Source: Lawsonibacter asaccharolyticus (GTDB lineage: Bacteria > Bacillota > Clostridia > Oscillospirales > Oscillospiraceae). From it: a stretch of 64,000 nt of DNA. Shown here piece by piece: positions 50,288-58,534 of the stretch. Position 1 is the stretch's first letter. Each line of letters begins with the position of its first letter. The position numbers and the translations under genes are program-made. Under the pieces are notes generated by a model. That model had not been told where the DNA came from. It did not search any database and saw nothing but the letters and a program-made list of their open reading frames with translations. The stretch lies in the NCBI GenBank assembly GCA_003112755.1, contig BFBT01000001.1, positions 2,356,001 through 2,420,000 on the forward strand, written 5' to 3'.

Positions 50288-51426
50288 AGAGCACAAAGAA
50301 ATTTATCGAAGGGAATATTGCCATCGTAGAAGGGGCGCTGGCGGCTGGAGCCCGGTTCTATGCGGGCTACCCCATCTCCCCCAGCTCCGAGATTGCGGAG
50401 TACTCCTCCCAGATGCTGCCCAAGGTGGGGGGCATCTATATCCAAATGGAGGACGAGATCAGCTCTATGGCAGCTCTGCTGGGCGCTTCGGTGACAGGGA
50501 AAAAGGTGTACACGGCCACCAGCGGACCGGGGATCTCCCTGATGCAGGAGAACATCGGTCTGGGCATCATGTCAGAAATTCCTGCAGTCATCATCGATGT
50601 ACAGCGCAGTGGCCCCTCCACTGGCGCAGCTACCAAGCCTGCCCAGGGGGATATGATGCAGGCCCGCTGGGGCACCCACGGGGACCACAGCATCATTGCC
50701 CTCTCCCCCGCCTCGGTGCAGGAGTGTTTTGACTTGACTGTTCAGGCCTTCAACCTGGCGGAGAAGTACCGCACCCCTGTCTACCTCATGGCGGACGAGA
50801 CCATTGGCCACCTGCGGGAGACGGTTACCATCCGGGAGCTGGAGCTCGGGGAGATCGTAAACCGTCAGCAGCCAGCTGAGGACGTGTCGCCGGAGAAATT
50901 CCGCCCCTATGGGTACAGCGGCACAATGCCGTCTCCCATGCCGCCCTTTGGCTCCCGGAAGTACCTGTCTCGGACAACCGGATCCACCCACGACGAGAAG
51001 GGAGAATTTGAACCCACGCCGGAGAATATCCACCGGGTTACTCACTATTTGATAGACAAGATTGAGAAAAATGCCGATGATATCTGCATGACAAAGAGCT
51101 GGCATCTGGAGGATGCAGAGACGGTGTTTATTACCTACGGTTGCTCCACTCGCAGCACCATGGAGGCTATGGCCCGTCTGCGGGAGCAGGGAGTAAGGGC
51201 CGGGATGCTCCAGCTGCAGACCGTCTGGCCCCTTCCGGAGAAGGAGATCCGCCAGGTGCTCTCCTCGGCAGGCACTGTGGTAGTTCCAGAACTAAACCTG
51301 GGACAGATTGCAGGTGAGATTCGAAAGTTCAACGACTACGGTTGCAAGGTGGTGCAGGCCAACCGGGTAGATGGTATTCTCATCTCCCCAGAGGAGATTC
51401 TTACCGCATGGAAGGAGGCCCTTTGA
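50284..51426 (+). CDS. korA: 2-oxoacid:ferredoxin oxidoreductase, alpha subunit
   Basis: The 380-residue protein has the pyrimidine-binding domain with GYPISPSSEIAEY, QMEDEISSMAALLGASVTGKKVYTATSGPGISLM and GPSTGAATKPAQGD, and domain II with MADETIGHLRE. It is of the KorA/VorB type, in which the alpha and gamma functions are separate chains. The exact 2-oxoacid (2-oxoglutarate, branched-chain or pyruvate) cannot be told from sequence. Confidence 0.9.
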   Translation: MKSTKKFIEGNIAIVEGALAAGARFYAGYPISPSSEIAEYSSQMLPKVGGIYIQMEDEISSMAALLGASVTGKKVYTATSGPGISLMQENIGLGIMSEIPAVIIDVQRSGPSTGAATKPAQGDMMQARWGTHGDHSIIALSPASVQECFDLTVQAFNLAEKYRTPVYLMADETIGHLRETVTIRELELGEIVNRQQPAEDVSPEKFRPYGYSGTMPSPMPPFGSRKYLSRTTGSTHDEKGEFEPTPENIHRVTHYLIDKIEKNADDICMTKSWHLEDAETVFITYGCSTRSTMEAMARLREQGVRAGMLQLQTVWPLPEKEIRQVLSSAGTVVVPELNLGQIAGEIRKFNDYGCKVVQANRVDGILISPEEILTAWKEAL

Positions 51427-51428
51427 TC

Positions 51429-52250
51429 ATGGCAAACTATAAGAATTATATGCTCTTCGACAAGCTCCCCCATACCTGGTGCGCAGGTTGCGGCCACGGA
51501 ATTATCCTCCAGGCCATTGCGGATGCCCTGGCCATACAGGAACTGGACAAGCATGATATCGCCCTGGTAAGCGGCATCGGCTGTTTCGGCCGAGTGGACG
51601 ACTACCTGGACATTAACTGTATGCATGTGACCCACGGGCGCGCTTTAGCGGCGGCTACCGGTGTAGCTCTGGCCAACCCAGACCTGCATGTGCTTGTTAC
51701 CATGGGGGACGGAGACGGGACCACCATCGGCGGCAACCACCTGATTCACTGTGCCCGGCGGAACATCAACCTGACGGTAATTATCGCCAACAACTACAAC
51801 TATGGACAGACGGGAGGACAGTACTCCGGTACCACCCCCGAGGGCAGCATCACCTCCACCTCGATTTATGGGCATGTGGAGCCGGGGTTTGATATCTGCA
51901 AGCTGGCAGAAGCGGCAGGTGCTCCCTTTGTGGCCCGGTCTACCCCCTACAATCCTGTGCAGATCCGGAACTTGATCAAGCAGGGCATGCAGACGAAGGG
52001 CTTTGCCCTCATCGAGATCCTGGACACTTGTCCCACTCACTATGGCCGTCTCAACAAATTTGGGGATGCCGGTCATATGCTGGAAAGAGTTCATAACATG
52101 ACAGTTCCAGTCGAGAAAGCCGCCAAGATGACCGAGGAGGAACTGGAGGGGAAGTTTGTCACCGGCGTGCTGGTCAACCGCCAGCGGGAGGACTACTATA
52201 CCCGTTACCAGCAGATTATCGACCGGCTTGCCACTGGGCAGCAGAGCTAA
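51429..52250 (+). CDS. korB: 2-oxoacid:ferredoxin oxidoreductase, beta (TPP) subunit
   Basis: The 273-residue TPP-binding subunit has WCAGCGHG at the N-terminus, SGIGCFGR, THGRALAAATGVALA and MGDGDGTTIGGNHLIHCARRNINLTVIIANNYNYGQTGGQYS. The latter is the TPP/Mg motif GDGD-N. It starts 2 bp after the alpha-subunit stop, within the same operon. Confidence 0.92.
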   Translation: MANYKNYMLFDKLPHTWCAGCGHGIILQAIADALAIQELDKHDIALVSGIGCFGRVDDYLDINCMHVTHGRALAAATGVALANPDLHVLVTMGDGDGTTIGGNHLIHCARRNINLTVIIANNYNYGQTGGQYSGTTPEGSITSTSIYGHVEPGFDICKLAEAAGAPFVARSTPYNPVQIRNLIKQGMQTKGFALIEILDTCPTHYGRLNKFGDAGHMLERVHNMTVPVEKAAKMTEEELEGKFVTGVLVNRQREDYYTRYQQIIDRLATGQQS

Positions 52251-52269
52251 AGGAAAGGACGGGAGTACC

Positions 52270-52800
52270 ATGAAAACGCAGATTGTATTAAGCGGTGTAG
52301 GAGGACAGGGCCTGATCTCCACCGGAGAGATCATCGGTGAGGCGGCCTCTATCCATGAAAATGTATACGCAACCCTGGCGGCGTCCTATGGCTCTGAAAC
52401 CCGGGGCACCTTTACCAAGTCCGATGTAATTGTCAGCGATGACCCAGTCAGCTACCCCAACATTGAAACACCGGATGTCATTCTCTGTTTGGCCCAGGTG
52501 GCCTATGACCGGTACCTTTCTAAATTCAGCGACCACACTTTGATTTTCTATGACACAGAACTAGTTACGCCCACTCCTGGGACCAGGGGAAAACACATCG
52601 GCCACCCCTTCAAGGAGATGAGCATTGAGCTTGGAAATATGGCGGTGGCCAACACCATCGCCCTTGGGGCCATCCTGAAGCATACCGGAATTTTGAAGAG
52701 GGAAAGTGTAACTGCGGCCATTGCGGAGTACTTCTCTGCGAAACCTAAAGTAATAGGCATTAATATCCAGGCCCTGGATGCAGGGCTGACCCTGGAGTAA
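52270..52800 (+). CDS. korC: 2-oxoacid:ferredoxin oxidoreductase, gamma subunit
   Basis: The 176-residue gamma subunit begins MKTQIVLSGVGGQGLISTGE, with YGSETRGTFTKSDVIVSDDPVSYP and NMVA-like GNMAVANTIALGAI, typical of KorC/PorG. ATG 52270 has AAAGGACGGGAG upstream. A strong hairpin follows and closes the four-subunit operon. Confidence 0.9.
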   Translation: MKTQIVLSGVGGQGLISTGEIIGEAASIHENVYATLAASYGSETRGTFTKSDVIVSDDPVSYPNIETPDVILCLAQVAYDRYLSKFSDHTLIFYDTELVTPTPGTRGKHIGHPFKEMSIELGNMAVANTIALGAILKHTGILKRESVTAAIAEYFSAKPKVIGINIQALDAGLTLE

Positions 52801-52835
52801 GCGCAACCTATTTCCATACTAAGCCCTGGAATAAG

Positions 52836-52870
52836 CTGCCTGGAGATGGGAATTGCCCCATTCCAGGCAG
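52836..52870 (+). terminator. Terminator of the korDABC operon
   Basis: CTGCCTGGAGATGGG / CCCCATTCCAGGCAG, AATTG loop, one mismatch, then TTTATGG. Confidence 0.75.
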
Positions 52871-52946
52871 TTTATGGATTGTAGAAAGAAGGCAATTTCT
52901 CACGGTTCTTGGCCGATTCAGCGGAAATTTCACAAGAAGAGGTGTA

Positions 52947-54275
52947 ATGATGAAACGCAACTTTCAAAATAAGTTTGTCACACCAGAAGCTGCGGCATTG
53001 CTGGCAGTGCGGGATGGAGACTGGGTGGACTATGGATTCGGGGCCGGTTTTCCTGAGCTGATGGACAAAGCTCTAGCGGCTCGAAAGGGAAAAGTACGGG
53101 ATGTGAAAATTCGAGGCGGTCTGGTCATCCGTCCCAAAATCGAGGTGGTGGAGCAGGATCCGGAGCAAATTTCCTTCACCTACTACAGCTGGCATATCGG
53201 GGATTATGAGCGCAAGCTGCAGACCCGAGGCCTGGTAAAGTTCCTGCCGGTTATGCTGCGTTCCCTGCCCTATCTCTATCGTGAGAAACATATTCACTGT
53301 GATGTGGCCTTCGTGCCCGTCTCCGTACCGGACGGTCAGGGATACTGCGGCTTGGGCATCTCAAATTACGCCTGGCGGACCATCTTTGAGAGCGCCCGTA
53401 CAGTAGTCTTTGAAATCAATGAGCATTTACCTCAGCTCCAAGGGGTGGACGGCTCCCACCGCGTCCATTTAAGCGAGGCGGATTACATTGTGGAGGGGGA
53501 ACACGAGCCACTGCCCCAGCGCAGCTACCGGGAACCCAGCGAAACAGACACACAGATCGCCCGACTAGTCCTGGACGAGATCCCGGACGGAGCTGTCCTG
53601 TCCCTGGGGGTGGGCGGAGTGCCTTACACGGTAGCCAAAATGCTTGCAGAGTCAGATCGGAAGGAGCTGGGGTGTCACACTGGCACCATCAGCGATGCCT
53701 TCCTAGAGCTGTGGAAAGCCGGGAAACTGACTAACAGGAGGAAAGAAGTGGATTCCGGCTACTCCACTTGGAACCTGGCTATGGGTTCCCAGGAGCTGTA
53801 CGACTGGCTGAATGCGGAGCCCCAACTATTTCACCCCGGAGATTTGGACTATGTACATTCGGTGGAGCGTATCAGTCAGATGAGCAATGTCATCAGTATC
53901 AATGGCGGGGTAGAGGTAGACTTGATGGGCCAGGAAAACGGGGAGTCTGCCGGAATCCGGCAGTTGTCCGGCATTGGGGGACAACTGGACTTTCTGGAGG
54001 GGGCCTATCGCTCCAAAGGCGGAAAGGGCTTTGTATGCCTGAATGCCACACATAAAAAGAAAGATGGGACGCTGAAATCCAATATTGTGCCATATATTGC
54101 AGGCGGCAGTACTGTCTCCGCTCCACGTACAATGATCCAGTATGTGGCCACTGAGTACGGTATAGCAAAACTCTCCGGCAAGACACTCCGGGAGCGGGCT
54201 GAGGCTATGGTCGCCATTTCCCATCCAGATTTCCGGGATGAGTTACTGCAGTATGCCCAAGATAACTTTTTCTGA
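52947..54275 (+). CDS. Acetyl-CoA hydrolase/transferase family CoA-transferase
   Basis: The 442-residue protein is of the AcCoA hydrolase/4-hydroxybutyrate CoA-transferase family: VPVSVPDGQGYCGLG, VFEINEHLPQLQG (region of the catalytic Glu), SLGVGGVPYTVAKML, HTGTISDAFLELW, INGGVEVDLMGQ and RQLSGIGGQLDFLEGA. It would move CoA onto a carboxylate intermediate or release a fermentation acid. Starts ATG 52947 and 52950 are adjacent. It is a separate unit between terminator hairpins. Confidence 0.87.
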   Translation: MMKRNFQNKFVTPEAAALLAVRDGDWVDYGFGAGFPELMDKALAARKGKVRDVKIRGGLVIRPKIEVVEQDPEQISFTYYSWHIGDYERKLQTRGLVKFLPVMLRSLPYLYREKHIHCDVAFVPVSVPDGQGYCGLGISNYAWRTIFESARTVVFEINEHLPQLQGVDGSHRVHLSEADYIVEGEHEPLPQRSYREPSETDTQIARLVLDEIPDGAVLSLGVGGVPYTVAKMLAESDRKELGCHTGTISDAFLELWKAGKLTNRRKEVDSGYSTWNLAMGSQELYDWLNAEPQLFHPGDLDYVHSVERISQMSNVISINGGVEVDLMGQENGESAGIRQLSGIGGQLDFLEGAYRSKGGKGFVCLNATHKKKDGTLKSNIVPYIAGGSTVSAPRTMIQYVATEYGIAKLSGKTLRERAEAMVAISHPDFRDELLQYAQDNFF

Positions 54276-54310
54276 ACGAATTCTTTTATTAGGCAGTAAC
54301 TAGCTGACAG

Positions 54311-54344
54311 CACTTTTCAGAACGTCAAAACATTCTGAAAAGTG
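54311..54344 (+). terminator. Terminator after the CoA-transferase gene
   Basis: Perfect 12-bp stem CACTTTTCAGAA / TTCTGAAAAGTG, 10-nt loop, followed by GTTTGATT. It is the first of a chain of hairpins. Confidence 0.7.
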
Positions 54345-54356
54345 GTTTGATTGAAC

Positions 54357-54645
54357 GTGAAAGACAAACCTGACGGTTTTCTTTCACAGTATCGTTTCCT
54401 CATACTGTCAAAAGACCTCTGTTAAGACAAATCGGCCCAAGTTCTGGCGAGGAAGCTCGAGGGGCGGCAGCACGCCTCGAGTGGAATCGAATGCACTGAA
54501 TGCCTTGCGCGGCAAGGTGTTCGGGAGCGCAGCGAGGACTTTCCGCCGCTGCGCGGCCGGAAAGCAACGGCATTTGTTCAAGCTGTCGAAAAAGTCCAAG
54601 GACTTTTTCGACAGCTTGAGGGACAGAACAAATCGGTTCTGCCCC
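54357..54645. repeat. Highly structured intergenic element of unknown class
   Basis: Consecutive inverted repeats fill this segment: 54357-54370/54375-54387, 54386-54392/54402-54408, CTCGAGG/CCTCGAG (54456-54481), CCTTGC/GCAAGG (54503-54517) and CTTTCCG/CGGAAAG (54539-54564). Then comes a perfect 20-bp arm pair 54578-54597/54600-54619 with a 2-nt loop, extended by ATTTGTTC/GAACAAAT (54572-54579/54626-54633). Open frames on both strands are by-products of the symmetry. It could be a MITE-like repeat, a structured RNA or a nucleoid/recombination site. Confidence 0.65.
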
Positions 54646-54683
54646 TGTATGTTCAATATATAAAAAACTTTTATGCCATATTG

Positions 54684-54702
54684 ATTATGTGTATTTTACA
54701 AG
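54684..54702 (+). promoter_or_regulatory. Shared 19-nt upstream motif, copy 2
   Basis: ATTATGTGTATTTTACAAG, 87 bp before the start at 54789, identical to 48884-48902. Confidence 0.5.
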
Positions 54703-54788
54703 AAAACACTCTAATATTAAAATAAAACTGTAAATTCCAATTAATAACTTGGATGTTGTACAATCATAAATGGAAAGAAGGCTTGATT

Positions 54789-55676
54789 ATGAAAGACAGT
54801 ATCATCACCGGTGCGTATGACCTCCATGTACACCCTGGCCCTGACGTGATGCCTAGAAAATTTGATGATTTTGAATTGGCTGAGCGAGTGGTGGACTCCG
54901 GCATGGCGGGCTTTGCCATCAAGTCCCACTACTTCTGTACGGCTGACCGAGCCAAACTGGTAAACAAAAATTTCCCCGATTGCTATGCCATCGGCATGCT
55001 GTGGCTGAACAACGCAGTGGGAGGAATCAATCCCTTTGCGGTGGATATGGCCGGCCGGGCGGGGGCCAAAATTGTGGGTTTCCCTACGGTGGACACGGAG
55101 AGTTCCATCACCAAGACTCTTAAGCAACCGCCAGAAAAACGCGCCTTCTGGGCCCGTATTATTGTGGAAATGCAGAACGACGGCATTGAGCTTCGTCCCG
55201 TTGTGGTAAGCAGGGATGGCAAGCTGGTACCTGAGGTCTATGAGGTGCTGGATATTATCGCCAAACACGACATGATTCTGGCTACGGGGCATCTGCCTCC
55301 GGAGGAGTGTATTCTGCTGACCAAGGCAGCCAAAGAGCGCAAGGTGGAGCGTATCATCTGTACTCATGTATCCGCAGCCGGCGCCGGTTATGCGGTGGAG
55401 TACCAGAAAGAAATGCTCCAGTACGGGGCATATATGGAGCACACCACCCAGAGCTGGAGTTCCGGCAAGGTGCCCTTTGAAAAAATGGTCAGCCAAATCA
55501 AAGAGGTGGGAATTGAGCACTGTATTTTTGGCACAGACTTGGGCCAGCCCAAGAACAAATATCCGGATGAGGGCCTGTACGATTTCTGCACAGAGTTGGT
55601 GGAAAAAGCGGGTTTCTCCGAAACCGATGTGCGTAAGGCCATTGTGGATAACCCCAGAGCGCTGCTGGGCGAATAA
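54789..55676 (+). CDS. DUF6282-like metal-dependent hydrolase (amidohydrolase superfamily)
   Basis: The 295-residue TIM-barrel-type protein has DLHVHPGPD near the N-terminus (HxH metal site), GFAIKSHYF, GHLPPEE and ICTHVSAAG (metal His), and CIFGTDLGQP (catalytic Asp). It matches the layout of DUF6282 proteins. It is followed by GalB-like and GalC-like genes, which makes hydrolysis of a lactone or amide in a polycarboxylate pathway plausible, by analogy with LigI; this is inference. ATG 54789 follows GGAAAGAAGG. Confidence 0.75.
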   Translation: MKDSIITGAYDLHVHPGPDVMPRKFDDFELAERVVDSGMAGFAIKSHYFCTADRAKLVNKNFPDCYAIGMLWLNNAVGGINPFAVDMAGRAGAKIVGFPTVDTESSITKTLKQPPEKRAFWARIIVEMQNDGIELRPVVVSRDGKLVPEVYEVLDIIAKHDMILATGHLPPEECILLTKAAKERKVERIICTHVSAAGAGYAVEYQKEMLQYGAYMEHTTQSWSSGKVPFEKMVSQIKEVGIEHCIFGTDLGQPKNKYPDEGLYDFCTELVEKAGFSETDVRKAIVDNPRALLGE

Positions 55677-55713
55677 ACAGGAAGTCATGATATGTTAAGG
55701 AGGTTTTGAAACG

Positions 55714-56439
55714 ATGAATGAACGTTTAATGGTTGTGTCCGCCCACGCTGCGGACTGGGTGTGGCGCTGCTCTGGTACCATCGCCAAATATAAGAAGATG
55801 GGCGCAGTGGTAAGTGTCGTATGCCTGACCCACGGCGAGCGGGGCGAGTCCGGTGAAGTGTGGAAGCAGCCCAATCAGACCGCCGAGACGGTAAAAGCGA
55901 CCCGCATGCGGGAGTCCGTGGCTGTGGCGGAATTTTTGGGTGTAGATGAGTTTGAGATGTGGGACTATCCCGACCACCCCCTTGTGGCATCGGAGGAGAT
56001 TTTAAACCGGCTCAACGATAAAATGCGCCAGTTTAAGCCCACAGTGATCATCACTCACGACTGGCACGACGACACCAACGCCGATCACTGTGTCGCCAGC
56101 GACATTACCTTCACTGCTTTTGGGATGGCGCGGCACAAGGGCGTTCCCTCCCAATGTTCGGATACCACCGGAATTGTCCAGATTTACGGCTTCGAGCCCT
56201 CCCAGACTGAGCGGAGCGGCTATGTGCCCCAGGTGTACATCGACATCACCGACATTTGGGAGACCAAGCAGGAGGCGATGGCCCTCATCAAAGCCCAGCC
56301 GAAGACACCGGCTATCCATAGCCGCGTCAATACCCACCGGGGCTGGCAGGCCGGCCGGATGCCCGGCGGAAAGGGAATTCAGTACGCCGAGTCTTATACG
56401 GTACGGTACCCCATTATTTTGAAGGATAAGCTGCTCTAA
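55714..56439 (+). CDS. PIG-L-family deacetylase/hydratase, GalB-like (4-oxalomesaconate hydratase)
   Basis: The 241-residue protein keeps the PIG-L Zn motifs SAHAADW (AHxxD) and THDWHDDTNADH. Its text follows P. putida GalB closely at VVSAHAADWVWRCSG and VVCLTHGERGES, and again at the YGFEPSQTE ... PQVYIDITDIW stretch. GalB hydrates 4-oxalomesaconate to 4-carboxy-4-hydroxy-2-oxoadipate. A GalC-like aldolase gene follows at 56690, which supports the assignment. ATG 55714 has AAGGAGGTTTTG upstream. Confidence 0.78.
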   Translation: MNERLMVVSAHAADWVWRCSGTIAKYKKMGAVVSVVCLTHGERGESGEVWKQPNQTAETVKATRMRESVAVAEFLGVDEFEMWDYPDHPLVASEEILNRLNDKMRQFKPTVIITHDWHDDTNADHCVASDITFTAFGMARHKGVPSQCSDTTGIVQIYGFEPSQTERSGYVPQVYIDITDIWETKQEAMALIKAQPKTPAIHSRVNTHRGWQAGRMPGGKGIQYAESYTVRYPIILKDKLL

Positions 56440-56546
56440 TCGGCAACAATTTTGAGAAGAGCACCAGGCTGTCGGCCTTACCCGCCGCAGGGTGCAGAAA
56501 ATGATTTATTTATTCCCCAATTGTCTCGATCTTTGCAGCAGGCAAA

Positions 56547-56587
56547 GGTGGGAGAGGGAGCCGTCTCTCCCTCTCCCACCGCCTTTT
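56547..56587 (+). terminator. Terminator or attenuator between galB-like and galC-like genes
   Basis: Perfect 14-bp stem GGTGGGAGAGGGAG / CTCCCTCTCCCACC, CCGTCT loop, then GCCTTTTTCTGG. It separates two genes that should act together, so partial termination is possible. Confidence 0.8.
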
Positions 56588-56689
56588 TCTGGAGAAAGGC
56601 TCCGGCCCTAGAGAAGTGTGAACTGGCAGAGAAGGCCGGGATAGAAAATGGGACAGCTTTGAAAAAGGTGTCCGGAAAGGGATTTGAAT

Positions 56690-57364
56690 ATGGACAAATG
56701 GAATTATGAAGAACTCCGCCAGCGCATTACAAAGGTGCCCACTACAGCGGTCTCTGACGCGCTGGACTCCATCGGTCTGATGAACAATACCGTGTGCGGA
56801 CTGTTTCCTACTTGGAATTGCGGCCCGGTGTTCGGGCGGGCGGTCACCTGCTGCAATATTCCCGCCAGCGGCCACACCCAGAATATCCATGGCGGTTTTA
56901 AGGTGTCGGAGTATGTGCAGCCCGGCGATGTGGTGATGGTGGGCAATGAGGGTGATATTGCCAACAACGGCTGGGGCGGCCTGGTATCCTGGGGCGCAAA
57001 GCTGAAGGGGGCGGTGGGCGCACTGGTGGACGGCGCGGCCCGGGATGTGGACGAGTATGAGTCCATGGGATTTCCGGTCTATGCCAAAGGACTGGTCTGC
57101 CGAACTGCCCGAGGACGTATGGTCCAGCTGAGTGTCAATCAGCCCATCCGTTTTGGAGAGGCCCAGGTGCGCCCGGGGGACATAGTCTATGCTGACCGCA
57201 ACGGAATCTGCATCATCCCGCCGGACCGGCTGCTGGAGGTCATTGAAATTGCCGAGACCATAGAGGCAAACGAGAGTGCAGTCATTGAGGAGATGAAGCG
57301 GGGCATGAGCGCCGTGGAGGCCAGTCGGACGGCCAACTATGAGGACATGCTGAAGAAACAGTAA
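56690..57364 (+). CDS. RraA-like aldolase (HMG / 4-carboxy-4-hydroxy-2-oxoadipate aldolase)
   Basis: The 224-residue protein has the class II HMG/CHA aldolase signature: TTAVSDALDSIGL, FGRAVTC, PGDVVMVGNEGDIANNGWGGLVSWGAKLKGAVGALVDGAARDVDE (Gly-rich loop, Arg-Asp metal site), and VRPGDIVYADRNGICIIP. It cleaves HMG or CHA to pyruvate plus pyruvate or oxaloacetate. ATG 56690 has GGAAAGGGA upstream. The GalB-like hydratase just upstream would supply CHA. RraA-type RNase regulators are shorter (about 160). Confidence 0.85.
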   Translation: MDKWNYEELRQRITKVPTTAVSDALDSIGLMNNTVCGLFPTWNCGPVFGRAVTCCNIPASGHTQNIHGGFKVSEYVQPGDVVMVGNEGDIANNGWGGLVSWGAKLKGAVGALVDGAARDVDEYESMGFPVYAKGLVCRTARGRMVQLSVNQPIRFGEAQVRPGDIVYADRNGICIIPPDRLLEVIEIAETIEANESAVIEEMKRGMSAVEASRTANYEDMLKKQ

Positions 57365-57414
57365 GTGCGCGGACAGGGTGGACAGGATTACCCGGTCGAA
57401 GCGCGCAAGAAAAG

Positions 57415-57458
57415 CGCGGAAAATGCCAGCCGTTAGACCGCAGCATTTTCCGCGTTTT
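57415..57458. terminator. Terminator between convergent aldolase and LysR genes
   Basis: CGCGGAAAATGC (57415-57426) pairs with GCATTTTCCGCG (57443-57454), then TTTTGATTCTTT on the plus strand. Confidence 0.8.
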
Positions 57459-57464
57459 GATTCT

Positions 57465-58352
57465 TTAATAGGGAGTCGCCTCCGGATAAAAGGAGCGAAT
57501 AACCTTGATGAATCGGGAGATGACCGGCGAGAGATGAGCTGTCTGTTTCCAAATAAGAAGATGGGAAATTTCAACGGCATCCTCGATGGGGATGACTGAG
57601 ACATTTTGCAACTGGGACACAATGCTGTCGGAAATAATGGCGCCGTCATGTCCGCTTTGCAGGGCGGACTCGATAATTTTGCTCTGGGCCGAATAGAGAA
57701 AGACGTTGGGGGTAATGTCCATCGCCTGAAAACGCTTCTTCACCTGGGTGGTCAGATGGGAGTCCTCTTTGGTAAAAATCAGGGACTCATGGGCAAGATC
57801 CAGAAAGGTGCAGCTGGAGTGGCTTGCCATAGGGTGGTTTTTGCCCACCACAAACACACAGGAGGTTGTGTACAGGCGCATGCCGCTTAAAAAAGAGGGA
57901 TGGTCCAGCAGGTCCACTGTCAGCGCAGCGTCAATTTCCCCCGCTTTGAGCTTTTGTACGGCCTCCCGGGAATTGCACTCAAACACCTTGACCTTTATCT
58001 CCGGGGAGACATCGCGGTATTTTTGAAGGGCAGACTGCAGGACCTGGGAGAAGGAGAAGGGAACAACACTCAGGCGCATCTGTTTTCTGCCATACTGCAG
58101 AGATTTCATCTGGTTGTACATGGAATCAACATTGGCCAGCAGATCGTTGGTTAGGGAGAGAAATACCTGCCCAGCTTCTGTAATCTCAAAGGTCCGGTTG
58201 TCCCGCTTTAAAAGAATGACGTGGAACTCCATCTCTAGGTTACTGATGGCGATGGAGACAGCCGGCTGGGAGACATGGAGATGCTCACTGGCCTTAGAAA
58301 TGCTGTTGAACTGGCAAACTGCTTGATAGTAACGTAATTGTGTTAAGGTCAT
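57465..58352 (-). CDS. LysR-family transcriptional regulator
   Basis: 295 residues: N-terminal winged HTH (MTLTQLRYYQAVCQFNSISKASEHLHVSQPAVSIAISNLEMEF) and a C-terminal periplasmic-binding-like effector domain (LSVVPFSFSQVLQSAL ... AGEIDAALTVDLLDHPSF ... DGAIISDSIV). ATG 58352 is used; an N-terminal extension to 58457 has no homology. It is divergent from the MATE gene and embedded among catabolic genes, so it probably activates them in response to a pathway intermediate. Confidence 0.9.
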   Translation of the reverse strand: MTLTQLRYYQAVCQFNSISKASEHLHVSQPAVSIAISNLEMEFHVILLKRDNRTFEITEAGQVFLSLTNDLLANVDSMYNQMKSLQYGRKQMRLSVVPFSFSQVLQSALQKYRDVSPEIKVKVFECNSREAVQKLKAGEIDAALTVDLLDHPSFLSGMRLYTTSCVFVVGKNHPMASHSSCTFLDLAHESLIFTKEDSHLTTQVKKRFQAMDITPNVFLYSAQSKIIESALQSGHDGAIISDSIVSQLQNVSVIPIEDAVEISHLLIWKQTAHLSPVISRFIKVIRSFYPEATPY

Positions 58353-58534
58353 ATTCCACACCCCAATGAATCCCGCACGACAAATAGGAGAATTATACAA
58401 TTCGTCGAATTTATAAAATAAGATTACTACATTTCCGCAAAAAAGTAAAGTTACCAATTTGAAACACGGATAAAATTATAAATTTTAGCAGTTCTTTAAA
58501 GAGAATCAACCGGATAGGAAGAAGGCGGTATCCT

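Noticed and set aside
54408..54663. Two overlapping opposite-strand frames of about 60-82 codons
   Set aside because: They mirror each other because the DNA is a series of inverted repeats (for example KLSKKSKDFFDSL on both strands); treated as a structured element, not genes.
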